Source: Ustilago trichophora | Lineage: Eukaryota > Basidiomycota > Ustilaginomycetes > Ustilaginales > Ustilaginaceae | Assembly: GCA_900323505.1 (NCBI GenBank) | Contig: OOIN01000004.1 | Coordinates: 682,001 to 746,000, forward strand | DNA: 64,000 nt | Direction: 5' to 3' | Shown here: in pieces, positions 1 through 9,596 of the stretch | Numbering within the stretch: position 1 is the stretch's first letter | How the letters are laid out: every line of letters begins with the position of its first letter | Translations under genes and position numbers: made by a program | Notes under the pieces: model-generated | The model's database searches: none | What the model saw: only the letters and a program-made list of their open reading frames with translations | Told to the model about the DNA's origin: nothing

Positions 1-411
1 ATCATATGCAAGCAACCCAGCAAGCCAGCAACAAACCAAAGCTAGTCCAAAGCCAACCGAGTGTAGGATGCCATCCCTCACCTTCTTCCACTCGACCTCG
101 TTCCCTTTCCTCGTACCATCGCATCGCATCGCATCGCATCGCTCAGCCATAGACTGTACTTGCACGCAGATAGCGCTGCTTCCTCTTCTTCAGTCCTTTT
201 GGCTCTGTCCTTATTGTCGTCACACCATCCGCTGCGTCCCCCAACTCTACGTGAATCGACCGTGGCAGCCAGCTCCCCGACACCATCAGCTTGCCCTCTC
301 ACTGTCTCGTCAGTTCGATTTGCCTTCCACATCGCAGCAAGCTTCATCCACTTCCACCCATACCACCGTGCGTGCAGTGCTACGGCGTCCACTACGCAGC
401 AGCTCCTCGCC
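1..411 (+). promoter_or_regulatory. 5' region and leader of the ING-family gene
   Basis: No separate gene is supported here. The stretch holds a CATCG pentanucleotide run and a single upstream ATG at 68. That ATG opens a 115-codon frame ending at 413-415, so its TGA overlaps the ING start codon as ATGA. The frame in phase with ING is open upstream only from a TTG at 160, which I did not use as a start. Confidence 0.5.
117..141. repeat. CATCG tandem repeat (5 copies)
   Basis: Five perfect copies of the pentanucleotide CATCG lie in the leader upstream of the ING-family gene. This is a simple microsatellite. Confidence 0.9.
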
Positions 412-2034
412 ATGAAGCAACACTCCGTTGCTGTCTCGGCTTCAGCGGGCCCATCCCGAGCTCAGCCATCCACCAGCTCTCTCAAAAAGAATGGCGCCAA
501 TGGCATCGGCGGTCTTCCCGGTGGTGTCGTCGGCCCCGAAGCAGCTGGTCTTGATCCATCTGGCCCCGAACACTTCTTCGTCACCCTCGCTGCCTACGCC
601 GACGCGCTTGATGCTCTCCCCCTTGACCTCACCCGCAGCTTTTCAGACCTTCGCGAGCTGGATGCCGTCCTGGGATCGCATCTCAACAGCCTCACGGCGC
701 GTCTCAACCATCTCACTGCGCTCATCGAGGATCCCGATGTCGACCAAGGCCAACGTCTCTTGGCGCTCAAGGAGGTAGCCGAGGAGGCGCGCGCCTACAA
801 GATGGGCGGAGAGGACAAGATCCGCGTCGCCCTCAACACAGCCGAGACCATCATCAGCCACACCGACTACATTGATGCCCTCGATGCTCAACTTGACCGC
901 TTCTCCGAAATCTCGGCCCTGCTCAACCCCACCAAGCACCTCAAACTCGAACAGTATTATGTACCAGGCTCACTCAAGGACCGCAAGCTCATCACTTCTC
1001 TCGACAGTCACTCGGGTACTGCAGGTGGTTCAGCCACTGCCGAGGTCAACGGTACGGGTGGAAACAAGAAGAAGAAAGTCGCAGCCAACGTCGCTGCGGC
1101 GAGTGGCGCTGGAGGAAAGAGCCACAAAGGGGCGGAAACAGCCTCTATCGCTGGCTCAGCAGCTGCTGCAAGCGGTGCCTCCAACAGCAAGAAGCGCAAA
1201 GCCATCTCTGGTGCTGCCATCTCCGGATCCGCAAGTGCCAATTCCAAGGTTGCCAAGACGTCTGGCTCCGGTAAGGGCGACGAGGACGTCAAGACGGCTG
1301 CCAACGGTTCGAGCTCGCACAAGAAGAAGACGGACAACAGTGCTGCTGGTGGCAGCGCATCCAAATCCAATCAGGCCAACAGCAACACGCGCCTGCCACG
1401 GGCAGCACACGCACACAGCGGCTATACAGAGGACGACGAGGAAGGCGTTTCCGGTCGCAAAGACGCAGCCTCACGACGAGGCGACGCAGAAGACTCCAAC
1501 TCTGCCAGCCGATCCCGCAACAGCCGTTCTGTGCGCGCTGTTGCTGCAGCACAACGCAGCGATGGATCGGACGAAGACCTCGACGACCCCGACGTCGATG
1601 AAGACGAAGAGCCCACCCGTTCCTCCAACACCAAGTCTCGCTCTCGTGCCACCGCCCGATCCTCTTCCAACGCCACTACCACCAACTCGCGCGCCCGAGG
1701 TGGAGCAGCCTCCGCCGCTGCCGCATCTCCGCACACCGGCTCCAACTCTGCCAGTCGAGCCGACAGCCCTTCGTCCAACGCAGGTGCAGGCGACGATGCC
1801 GACGAGGCGCGCTACTGCTTCTGCAATAACGTCTCGTACGGCGATATGATCGGATGCGATGACGACGACTGTGAACGCGAATGGTTCCACCTGGGCTGTG
1901 TCGGCCTGACAAAGCCACCTCAGGGTACCTGGTATTGCGAGGCCTGCTTGGAGAGGAGGGCGGCAAATGGTAGAGGGGGTAAAGGAAAGAAGGCTAAAAG
2001 TGGATCTGGCGGCAAGTCCAAGGTCCGTCGATAA
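412..2034 (+). CDS. ING-family PHD-finger chromatin protein (Yng2/ING-like)
   Basis: The 540-residue protein has the two hallmarks of ING proteins, which read H3K4 methylation and serve in histone acetyltransferase or deacetylase complexes in the nucleus. The N-terminal ING helical region spans about residues 45-165 (FFVTLAAYADALDALP onward, with a leucine-rich LRELDAVLGSHL pattern). The C-terminal PHD finger is at about residues 465-512, starting YCFCNNVSYGDMIGC and ending WYCEACL, with the expected Cys4-His-Cys3 ligands. The middle 300 residues are Ser/Ala/Lys/Gly-rich and look disordered, which makes it longer than yeast Yng2. A Lys/Gly-rich basic tail follows the PHD finger. The ATG at 412 was chosen because the upstream in-frame extension has no ATG. 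It could serve NuA4 (Yng2), NuA3 (Yng1) or Rpd3 (Pho23) complexes; the sequence alone does not decide this. Confidence 0.9.
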   Translation: MKQHSVAVSASAGPSRAQPSTSSLKKNGANGIGGLPGGVVGPEAAGLDPSGPEHFFVTLAAYADALDALPLDLTRSFSDLRELDAVLGSHLNSLTARLNHLTALIEDPDVDQGQRLLALKEVAEEARAYKMGGEDKIRVALNTAETIISHTDYIDALDAQLDRFSEISALLNPTKHLKLEQYYVPGSLKDRKLITSLDSHSGTAGGSATAEVNGTGGNKKKKVAANVAAASGAGGKSHKGAETASIAGSAAAASGASNSKKRKAISGAAISGSASANSKVAKTSGSGKGDEDVKTAANGSSSHKKKTDNSAAGGSASKSNQANSNTRLPRAAHAHSGYTEDDEEGVSGRKDAASRRGDAEDSNSASRSRNSRSVRAVAAAQRSDGSDEDLDDPDVDEDEEPTRSSNTKSRSRATARSSSNATTTNSRARGGAASAAAASPHTGSNSASRADSPSSNAGAGDDADEARYCFCNNVSYGDMIGCDDDDCEREWFHLGCVGLTKPPQGTWYCEACLERRAANGRGGKGKKAKSGSGGKSKVRR

Positions 2035-3100
2035 ACGCAGCTTGTTCTGTATTGTATACCACTTCTTCGGTTTCCCTACTTGTATTGTTTTCTGGCTCTG
2101 CTGTATTTCGTTCGTCTCGCTTTTGTTTGCAATGCTCATTCCTACAGCAAGCTGTGGTTGATGTTGGTGAGTATGGAGTGCAAGGTACATGATCGGGTGA
2201 TAGACACCAAATCGGTGATACAGAAGGTGAGCGATGCGGCGAATTCTCGGCGGATTTCTGTTCAACATGTGCGTCACTAATACGCCGAAACTTTTCGACA
2301 CCTTGTTTCCTTCTGTGGCACCTTCGGCCAATTCGCCTTGCCTGTAAGCGCTGTCGTGATGGTTCGGAAGGACGGTCTAAGCGAGTTCACAGAGCAGACA
2401 AGTTTGATTCTTTGATTTTGCCTTGAGGGCGCCAGCCGTGGATTCGGAGAGAAACAGGAGCGTACCACCGCAAGCGAGCGAGAGGGTGGATGATCGTCGC
2501 TCGTCTCTTTTTTGCCGCCGCCACGGTCCACGCGTGATGGAAGGTTCTCTCTCTGTCTCTCTCAGAGGCCGAAGTTGAGTTTCCCGTCGGTGTGAGGGCA
2601 TCAGCACGGCGATGTGAGAGAGTCAGGATGGAGAGCGTTGTGTGATGAGTGTGGCGCTATCCTAGAGCAAGGGTTTCCGAGCGAGTTTGCAGTTCGTACA
2701 CTTGCATGGACGAGGGGGAGTTTAGAAGATATGAATCGAACTGTGTAGCGAACATGGCTAAATGTAGCCAAAGTGAGATGTGACGAGAAAGCGATATCGA
2801 TTGCTTGTGTGGCGATTTCTTAACTTGACTGCTTGCTTGCTGTCCTGTGCTTGAAGGGCTGATTGTGGTGCCGATTGTCGATCCTAAAGTCCCCGACGCA
2901 GTGGTTGACATAGGGATGTGCAGGGGTTCGAGGGTTGATGTTCTCGCTGTGCTGCTCTTCTGTTTGGTTGACCCTGTTGATCCTGTGTCTCACCATCTTT
3001 GTACTGTACTGTACAGTATATAATTCAAGCCCCTCTTCCTCCTATCTTTCGACAGCCAGGTTTTCTCTTCAACCATCATACTCCAAGGATATCAATCACA
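2035..3100 (+). promoter_or_regulatory. Intergenic region upstream of the universal stress protein gene
   Basis: I see no convincing gene. The last 100 bases hold a TACTGTACAGTA palindrome (3007-3018), followed by an AT-rich TATATAA-like stretch (3017-3023) that could act as a TATA element. A short ATG-started frame at 2938 overlaps the CDS start in another phase and looks like leader sequence. Confidence 0.45.
3007..3018. repeat. CTGTACAG palindrome, copy 1
   Basis: TACTGTACAGTA is a perfect 12-base palindrome, extended leftward by another GTACTGTAC unit. It lies 83 bases upstream of the stress-protein ATG. Related copies occur at 45396-45407 and 59402-59428. Confidence 0.7.
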
Positions 3101-3820
3101 ATGACCTCCCCCGCGGCATCCCCACCCTCGTCCGTGCCCTCGTCCCCGAGGCGCTCCCTTTTCCACATCCCAGGACTCTCTAAGAAATCCTACAATCCCA
3201 CTTCAACCGACGGCGTCACCACCCCTGGCGGATCCAACATCACCCACATTGCCCAGACACCCATCCTCGAGTCCTCTAACCCTCTCGAAAAAGCTTCTAT
3301 TCCTGCTGAAGCTCGAGCACAACAGATTGTCGGTGTATCCGGAAACAGCCTTGCCTCCACTCCTGATGGATCGGCCAAGATTCTGCTTGCTCTGGACGGA
3401 ACAGATGCAGGAGACAAGGCGTACACCTATTTGCTCAACAACAATCTCTTGCGAACAGACACGCATGTCTTCTTGTGCACGGTACTCCCCGCCAACGTCA
3501 TTTCCACCCCCTGGGTCGCCGGCCCCCTCACCATCGACACTGAGAAGCACAACGAGCTGTTGAAGACAATTCGCGCTCAGGCAGTGGAAAAGTTGGAACC
3601 CTACAAGGCAAAGTTGAAGGAAAGGGGTTTCAATGTCACGCTCCACGTTCTGCACGGTGATGCCAGAGCCAGTCTGTTGAGAGTCGCAAACTATCACAAG
3701 GTCGACTTGGTTCTCGTTGGAAAGAGGGAGAGGGGTTGGAAAAAGGGCTTGACCAGCAGTGGAACCGTCTCGAGTTACTTGGTCAGCCATTCTACTGCAC
3801 CGGTGCTTGTTATCAAATAA
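3101..3820 (+). CDS. Universal stress protein (UspA-fold) domain protein
   Basis: This 239-residue protein has a disordered Ser/Pro-rich N-terminus of about 115 residues and then one UspA domain. The domain opens with the beta strand KILLALDGTDAGDKA, continues with FLCTVLPANV, and ends with DLVLVGKRERGWKKGL and TSSGTVSSYLVSHS before a final PVLVIK strand. The Gly/Ser pattern of the last segment is the region where UspA proteins of the nucleotide-binding type contact ATP. Fungal proteins of this kind are cytosolic and poorly characterised; a stress role is inferred from the family only. The ATG at 3101 sits in good context (ACAATG). The frame is open upstream to 2999 without a plausible start. 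No intron is needed. Confidence 0.85.
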   Translation: MTSPAASPPSSVPSSPRRSLFHIPGLSKKSYNPTSTDGVTTPGGSNITHIAQTPILESSNPLEKASIPAEARAQQIVGVSGNSLASTPDGSAKILLALDGTDAGDKAYTYLLNNNLLRTDTHVFLCTVLPANVISTPWVAGPLTIDTEKHNELLKTIRAQAVEKLEPYKAKLKERGFNVTLHVLHGDARASLLRVANYHKVDLVLVGKRERGWKKGLTSSGTVSSYLVSHSTAPVLVIK

Positions 3821-4263
3821 ATCTTTTGGTGCTTGTCGTTTTTGCTGTGATTCTGTAATTCAATCCGTTCCCACACAGTTGATGTAAACGTGGAAGATCA
3901 GGTCAGTCGCATCGAATGACTCTGTGATGACCGATCTGAAACTCTTGTGACAATTATCTCTTGTAAAGTCGCATATTTATGCGATGGAATCGAGCGAGGC
4001 CGTGATGGTCAAACCTAGTATAACAGGAAGCCACAAATACCAAGATGAAGCTCTCAATTGCGCTGTCTCTCAAAACAAGCATGAGGACCAGTCGCATCCA
4101 AGCAAACCGTAATAATTAATCTGAGTTTTACGAAGACAGATACTGAGAGAAAAAAAAAAGGACAAAGAAAGCTGCGAGGCGAATGTGATGTAGTACAAGT
4201 GTAGATATGGTGCTGAGACAGAGTAAGCAGTGTCTTGATTTTGCGCAGTAAAAGGCTAAGGGC
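3821..4263. other. Convergent 3' region
   Basis: The stop codons of the stress-protein gene and the DUF218 gene face each other across this stretch. It is AT-richer than the flanking genes and has an A-run near 4150. It presumably holds the two 3' UTRs. I see nothing else. Confidence 0.5.
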
Positions 4264-5541
4264 TCAGTGCTCGCGGCCAATCTGGAGCCATCTCGGATCA
4301 GGAATGATGTGACCCTTGCTATTCGCCTTTACCTGGAGAGCGCCTCTTCCCCATCCGGTGCCTGTCACTCTTGCGTCCCAAGGCAGATTCTCGGGATAAA
4401 GTCCTTGCAAACCCGAATCAGGGGCAGGACACCAGTTCAGCAGATCTGCAATCTCTGGAGCCGAACTCATATATGGGTGGAATCGCCTGGTCGGGTTCCT
4501 TTCGATTCTCTTCTCCCTCAGCCTACCGTGGCAACCGTACATGTCCTTGTCGTATAAGTTGTACGCCTTCATTTTTTCTCCCCTGTACTGTGCCGTTGCC
4601 TCGCTGTCCGAAAGCTCATCATCGATGCCAACATACTGGAAGGTTCGTTCACCGTTGCGCAGGAAACCTTGGGTATTCCACCGCACTGCTTTGGCATGCA
4701 AGTCTTCGAAGCGAGCCTTCTTAAAGCCGTACCCGACAACGGTGATGCGCGATGCATAGTGTCCCGTGTATTCGCGGAAGCGGGCGATGGAGAAGAGGAG
4801 ATTCTCAAAGCTATCGAGTGCGAAGTTTTCTGTAGTCATACGGGCGTCTTGCAAGCCATGGCGGGTGGCTACCGCCGCATTGGCGTGAGCGAGGGCGCCT
4901 ACTGAGCTCGAAGAGGAGGAAGAGGAAGTGGTGTTGGACAGGCTGCCTGCAATCACGGGCACTTCGAGGTTGGCTGCCACTGCGAGAGAGTAGTACGACT
5001 CGGCTTCGGTCTGCAGCGAGTTGGGTCGAGTTTGACCTCCAGAGAAGACGAGAAGCGCGTTGGGATCCTCATTGGTCAGCTGAAGGCCCTTTTCGATGTG
5101 CTTGTAGAAGGTCTTGACGCTGCCACCTTTCTGGTAGTCTTCGAGGACCCAGTTCTCGTCGTTTTCCTTGCCTTTGACGTCGCAGCCTGCCCAAATGGCG
5201 TGGCCGGTGACAATGACAAGATGGTTCAGATGGTCGGTACCATTGCGAGGTGGTGGGACGCTAGCACTGAGCGACTCGGGAGTGCGACCCTGAAAGTCAA
5301 TGTAGCTCTGAGGTATGGAGGAGTTGTGGTGCGAAAAGAGCATGTATCGAAGGTTGAGCAGTGCAGAGAAGCCTGCAAATCCGAGAAGGAGTACGATGCC
5401 GAGATTTGTGACTCTGGATCGTGCAGACAAGCGGTCGTGGAGGGAGACACCACCTGGTTGGCCAGTGCCGCCATTGAGGGCAAGCGAGATGCCCGACTTG
5501 CGGGCGCCGGACAGCAGTGAGCCAGCGGGTTTTGGCAGCAT
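4264..5541 (-). CDS. DUF218-domain membrane-anchored protein (YOR238W-like)
   Basis: The 425-residue protein has an N-terminal cytosolic stretch and one hydrophobic segment at about residues 46-70 (NLGIVLLLGFAGFSALL), so it is probably a single-pass signal-anchored protein. A DUF218/YdcF-like domain follows: HLVIVTGHAIWAG, the loop LLVFSGGQTRPNS, a TEAESYYSLA helix, ENFALDSFENLLFSI, and RITVVGYGFKKARFEDLHA. These are the conserved acidic, Gly and His positions of the family. Bacterial relatives act in the envelope; the fungal relative YOR238W has no firm function. A Ser-rich insertion (about residues 202-212) interrupts the domain. Start and stop are clear and there is no intron. It diverges from the TFIIS-like gene across about 970 bases. 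Confidence 0.8.
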   Translation of the reverse strand: MLPKPAGSLLSGARKSGISLALNGGTGQPGGVSLHDRLSARSRVTNLGIVLLLGFAGFSALLNLRYMLFSHHNSSIPQSYIDFQGRTPESLSASVPPPRNGTDHLNHLVIVTGHAIWAGCDVKGKENDENWVLEDYQKGGSVKTFYKHIEKGLQLTNEDPNALLVFSGGQTRPNSLQTEAESYYSLAVAANLEVPVIAGSLSNTTSSSSSSSSVGALAHANAAVATRHGLQDARMTTENFALDSFENLLFSIARFREYTGHYASRITVVGYGFKKARFEDLHAKAVRWNTQGFLRNGERTFQYVGIDDELSDSEATAQYRGEKMKAYNLYDKDMYGCHGRLREKRIERNPTRRFHPYMSSAPEIADLLNWCPAPDSGLQGLYPENLPWDARVTGTGWGRGALQVKANSKGHIIPDPRWLQIGREH

Positions 5542-6506
5542 GATTACTGTGGGTATGTGGATGGTGCAAGCGTCTTGCCTGAAGAGCTAGACTTTAGGGA
5601 GGATCGAGATGGGTTGCGATGAGACTGCGGTGGGCGAGGGATGTTGTGAGTACAGTGGTGATACAGTGGCACTGAATGCGCAGTGGCCGAGCTCGGACCT
5701 TCTCAGCACTTGCAGTAGATAAATAGCAATGAGGATGGTGGAAAGCAAATGGAAATCTGGAGCAGGTCTAGAAGGTCGCAGCGTGTTGAAAGTCGAAGGT
5801 GATGGTGGACGCAGCAGCGTGTGATTTGAGATGCTCCATTCGCACAAATCGAACACACATACACACAAACTGCAAGGTTTAAATTCGAAGCCAACTCGCA
5901 CCGATGCAGCGTGTTTGCTTTTGACAAGCTAAGTTACAGTATTCATTTAGCTATTTTCGAGCGAGTGAAATGCCAAAAATGGAGTCTTGTCATCTTTAGG
6001 CCATTCAAACCAGACGCCCACCACACTGCACAATCTGAGCCGCAGGTCTTTCTGCACAATCTCCTGTGTTTTGGAATCGGCGAATCAAAGCCAGATCGGA
6101 CATACGATGCTTCGATTTGTTGTTGGCATTTGGTCTTGTTCTCATCACAACATTTGTCGCATGATTCGTCTAGAGTCGCTCACTACCCAATCTAATTCGA
6201 ATCGTGGGCCAAGGTCGCTTTTGGAGGACATGGTGGATGACAGCTTGGCAGACCCCCGAAAAAAAAAAAGAAAGCAAAAAAAGGACATTTAAGGTACAGT
6301 GTGAGTTGGTGCGGCTCAAACAAGCACTTGAAAATGTATGACTGTAAGACTGCCGCTGCTAACATTGGCGGACGAATGCAACCTCCACAAATGCACGGTT
6401 GCCTCAGTCAGCTCCGCCATGCTCATGCTTGAGGTCGATTCAGTCAACAGCGAACTCATCATCTAGCATCTCTCCCATCACCATCACCAAGCGACACCAC
6501 CACACA
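5542..6506. promoter_or_regulatory. Divergent intergenic region (DUF218 protein / TFIIS-like gene)
   Basis: Both flanking genes start away from this region, so it should hold both promoters. It contains A-runs near 6257-6285 and no frame with protein-like character. Confidence 0.5.
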
Positions 6507-7116
6507 ATGTCAGACATTCGCTCGAAAAGCGTAACATTCCTCGGCGACTCCATCTCGGCCGCGGCAGGCGGGCAAGACGCCAGCACCGCCGCAAACCAGC
6601 TCGAAGAAGCCATCTTCCAAAAGTTCGATCAGTCCACCTCCAACGACTACCGAGGCGAGATTAGAAACATCGGACTGACAGTCAAGAAGGATAACCCGCA
6701 GCTGGCCCAAGATCTAGTATCAGGGAAAGTAGCGCCGAATCAATTGGTCAACATGTCGTTCGAGGTAAGTTTTATTGCCGGGCTCACTATTGACAATCAG
6801 AGCGTGCTGACCCTCACTGTTTGGGATTGGTTGTCTTGGATAGGAAATGAAGACGACAGAACAAGCCAAACAAGACGAAAATTTGCGTCAACGAAACTTG
6901 GAAGCGTCGGTTGGCGTGGATGAGCTGGATCCTGAGCAAGGCGCCCTCGTGACTTCGGAGCAAGGAATCTCACGCATGCAAGAAGGTGATATGGAGACCT
7001 ACGGCGAAGCAGGCGAAGCGTCTCTCGGCGGTGGAGGCGAGGGCGAGTTCAAGGCGAGAGCTCAACCCAAAGTGGGTGAAGCCATGCGCGGAATCGAGTT
7101 CGAGACTGGTGTTTAG
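6507..7116 (+). CDS. TFIIS central-domain-only protein (two exons)
   Basis: Two exons (6507-6764 and 6844-7116) join across a 79-base GTAAGT...TAG intron into 176 residues. Residues 1 to about 105 match the central domain (domain II) of transcription elongation factor TFIIS: RSKSVTFLGDSI, LEEAIFQKFDQST, YRGEIRNIGLTVKKDNPQL, then APNQLVNMSFE joined by splicing to EMKTTEQAKQ. In TFIIS this domain docks on RNA polymerase II. The protein lacks the N-terminal LW domain and the C-terminal zinc ribbon with its catalytic acidic pair. Instead it ends in an acidic Gly-rich tail. The family call rests on the R-x-I-x-N-L-like core and the M-x-x-E-E-M motif formed exactly at the splice junction, which also supports the intron. 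It could be a Pol II-binding modulator without cleavage stimulation; this is inference. Confidence 0.75.
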
Positions 7117-7347
7117 CTGCAACGCAACCGCACCGCTCAAATAAACGGACATGAACATGCAGACTTGACTGTAATAATAGTACATTGAACATGCGATCCA
7201 TCTAAAGGAACGGCGTTCATGAGATGCTGAGGTATAGGTACAAATACAGGTGTATCAAATGCAAAGGGCGGACGGTAGGAAGAGTGCAAGAAGGCAGATT
7301 ATGGAGCGAGTATGATAGAGAGGCGTAAGAGTGTGGCAGGATGTTGT

Positions 7348-8402
7348 TCACATGGGGCGACCGGCAGCAGCCTGAATAGCCTGCTTGCGGGTCTCTGCCT
7401 CCTTGGCCTGCTCTTCGGCTCGTCGCTTCTTGCCCTCTTCAGCCATCACAGCCAGACGCTCGTGGTCCAGCTTGGGTTCAACGTGGGTCTCAAAGTTGCC
7501 TGCGTTGAGGCTGCGGTCGTATGCTTCACCGATAGCGGCAAAGAGCTGATCGAGGTTCTCAATGGCGTCACGGAGTGCGTCAAGGGCCGATGCGTGATCT
7601 GCGAGCAGCAAGAAAGAGACAATGGTCAGAAGACTGGAATATCTAGTACAGAAGAACGCAGACGACGGCGACCGTTCCGAGAAACTCTTGCGACTTGCGC
7701 CTGAATGTGGCTCAGTAGGAACGATTGTACAAGAATCTAAAAAAAAACTTCGTCAAGCTCCAAACAACCTGGCAGGCTGATGGGCACATACGATCCCTTT
7801 TTCTCATCTCCGCCGGTGCAAGTCGCGAGTTCCAAGCAATTGTCTGTCTATCGTAGGGGATCAAACTTACCATACATCTGGATGCGGAGGTGAATCTTGT
7901 TCTCGGAAGGGTGAGGGTTGCTGTAACCGCAGAACTCGACTCGAGGGCTGGATGCGATGCAAGAACAAAAAGGAACAGAGGTCAGCACATGTGCAATACC
8001 GAGCCAGAATAGCGGCCAACAATCGTCCCAAGTTTGCTGTCTGTCGACAAAGGATGCCTCAGCAACGAAGAATTCCATTTATTGTATTTCCCCCACCACT
8101 ACTATGTACCGATGCGACTCGGCCAATTCGTGTAAAGCACAGTGATTTGAAAGTATCATCTTTGTAGTCCTTTGCCGAAGACGAACAGACTGAACGACTG
8201 ATTGTGTGTGATGTGTGTGTGTGTATCGAACTTACTCTTTCATGATGATGTATCGAAGGGAGTTGCCGAGCGTGTGGTCCTCCTCCTTGAGACAGAAGGT
8301 GACGGCGGAAAAGTCGGGCTCGTAACCTGGAAGCAAGGTGAGCTTGTCGGCTATGGAGGCAGGGCCGTCGCCCATGACCTCTGCGAGGTTTGGGTTCGAC
8401 AT
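7348..8402 (-). CDS. RPC19: RNA polymerase I/III subunit AC19 (Rpc19), three exons
   Basis: Exons on the minus strand are 8236-8402, 7871-7947 and 7348-7598. They join across a 287-base and a 272-base intron, both GTAAGT-type donors with CAG acceptors, into 164 residues. The product is the alpha-like subunit shared by RNA polymerases I and III, which pairs with AC40 to start enzyme assembly. The signature is [20 protein letters not shown], then [18 protein letters not shown] and [19 protein letters not shown]; the residues at both junctions (Asp, Asp) restore the conserved blocks. The C-terminal tail after about residue 120 is Lys/Glu/Ala-rich and extends beyond the yeast protein (142 residues). 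It is convergent with the TFIIS-like gene, leaving about 230 bases. Confidence 0.93.
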
Positions 8403-9596
8403 CTTGCCTATGAGGTATGTAAAGGAGAGATGAGGGTTGGTGAAGGGGGAAGGATGAAAGAGGCATGCATCCTTGAGCCTTCTTTTCTGGTTGTTTCGCC
8501 TAAAATTTTCTGTGCGTGGAGCAGCAACTGATTTCTTCTCAAAAATGCTTTCCACGCCAACCAGCGCTCGGTGCCGATTTGATCAATTGATTCGCACGAG
8601 AAAAGTATACCCCGATTCTACATGCGATTTAGAGATCGAAATTTGCATTTTCCTGACCAACGCGCGAGTTGTCTCAAAAGATAGGCAGCAGAGCAGTGCA
8701 CAGTACGTTGATTGGAGAGCAGATCCGAACGCTGAGTAGCGCGCAGTCGGTCGAATTTGGGCAAAATGGCTGAGCGAGACGTGTCGTGATTTTAAAGAAA
8801 CGAGTGCGAATGAGCTGAGAGGCAAGAGAGATAGGTGAGAAGAGAGAAAGAAGGCAGAATGACAGTCAACGACGCCTTGTCTCTTTCCCACACCCTTTTC
8901 CTCTGGCCAAAGAAAGTCGCCAAAAAAGAGACGACTCGATATCGTCCGCTTTCAGAGACTCAGAGGAGCACAGTAGAGCACAGCACAGAAGAGCACACAG
9001 CACACCGCTTCACATAGTCACACTCACACAAAACAAAAATCCCTTCCCCCATCCAACATCCGCTCTCTTACTCGACCCTAACCGCACCCGCAACCGCATC
9101 CACCTCTCAACGCCAGCGACAAACCAAACGATTCGCATCCCCAATATTCTTCTCGACTCGACTCGTCTCGTCTCGACTTAATTGTTGGTCTCGTTTGTCG
9201 TCACCTACAACGCCGTCGCGTGTCTCCGCAGGTGATTCCCCATCATCACCTTTCGACATCATCGTTGGTTGCGCCGCCCGTCCCCATTTCCCTCCCCATC
9301 CTTCATCCATCGGCGCGTGCTCATCGTCGCGTCTTCGACATCATCCATCTCCCACCGCGACCGACCACCGTCCCGATTAGCAGCGATCGATCTCGACATC
9401 GCTTCCTGATAGACGCGACCCTCTGGACACCATCCAACACGCTCCTTTCTCTTTCCGTCCTCCGGCGCCTTTCATTGCCCGCCCTCCCTGCGTCACCACT
9501 GACTAGCTCGGCAACGCATATACTTCGCGTCGACGTCCACCCCATCCAACGACAGCTGCTTGCAGATACCACTCGGCCCACCTTCCTTTCGCTACC
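8403..9596. promoter_or_regulatory. Divergent intergenic region (RPC19 / SNF2-type gene)
   Basis: This 1.2 kb stretch separates the two start codons. The half nearest the SNF2-type gene is C/T-rich, with a run of CTCGA and CTCGT units at 9151-9178, and looks like a long 5' leader. Frames present here have the composition of untranslated leader, and I call none of them a gene. Confidence 0.5.

Noticed and set aside
160..411. N-terminal extension of the ING protein by 84 codons
   Set aside because: It opens at TTG, is low-complexity, and the ING domain begins comfortably after ATG 412.
2938..3183. 81-codon frame with a hydrophobic start, overlapping the stress-protein gene
   Set aside because: It looks signal-like but has no paired Cys or mature domain, overlaps the CDS in another phase and includes the promoter palindrome.
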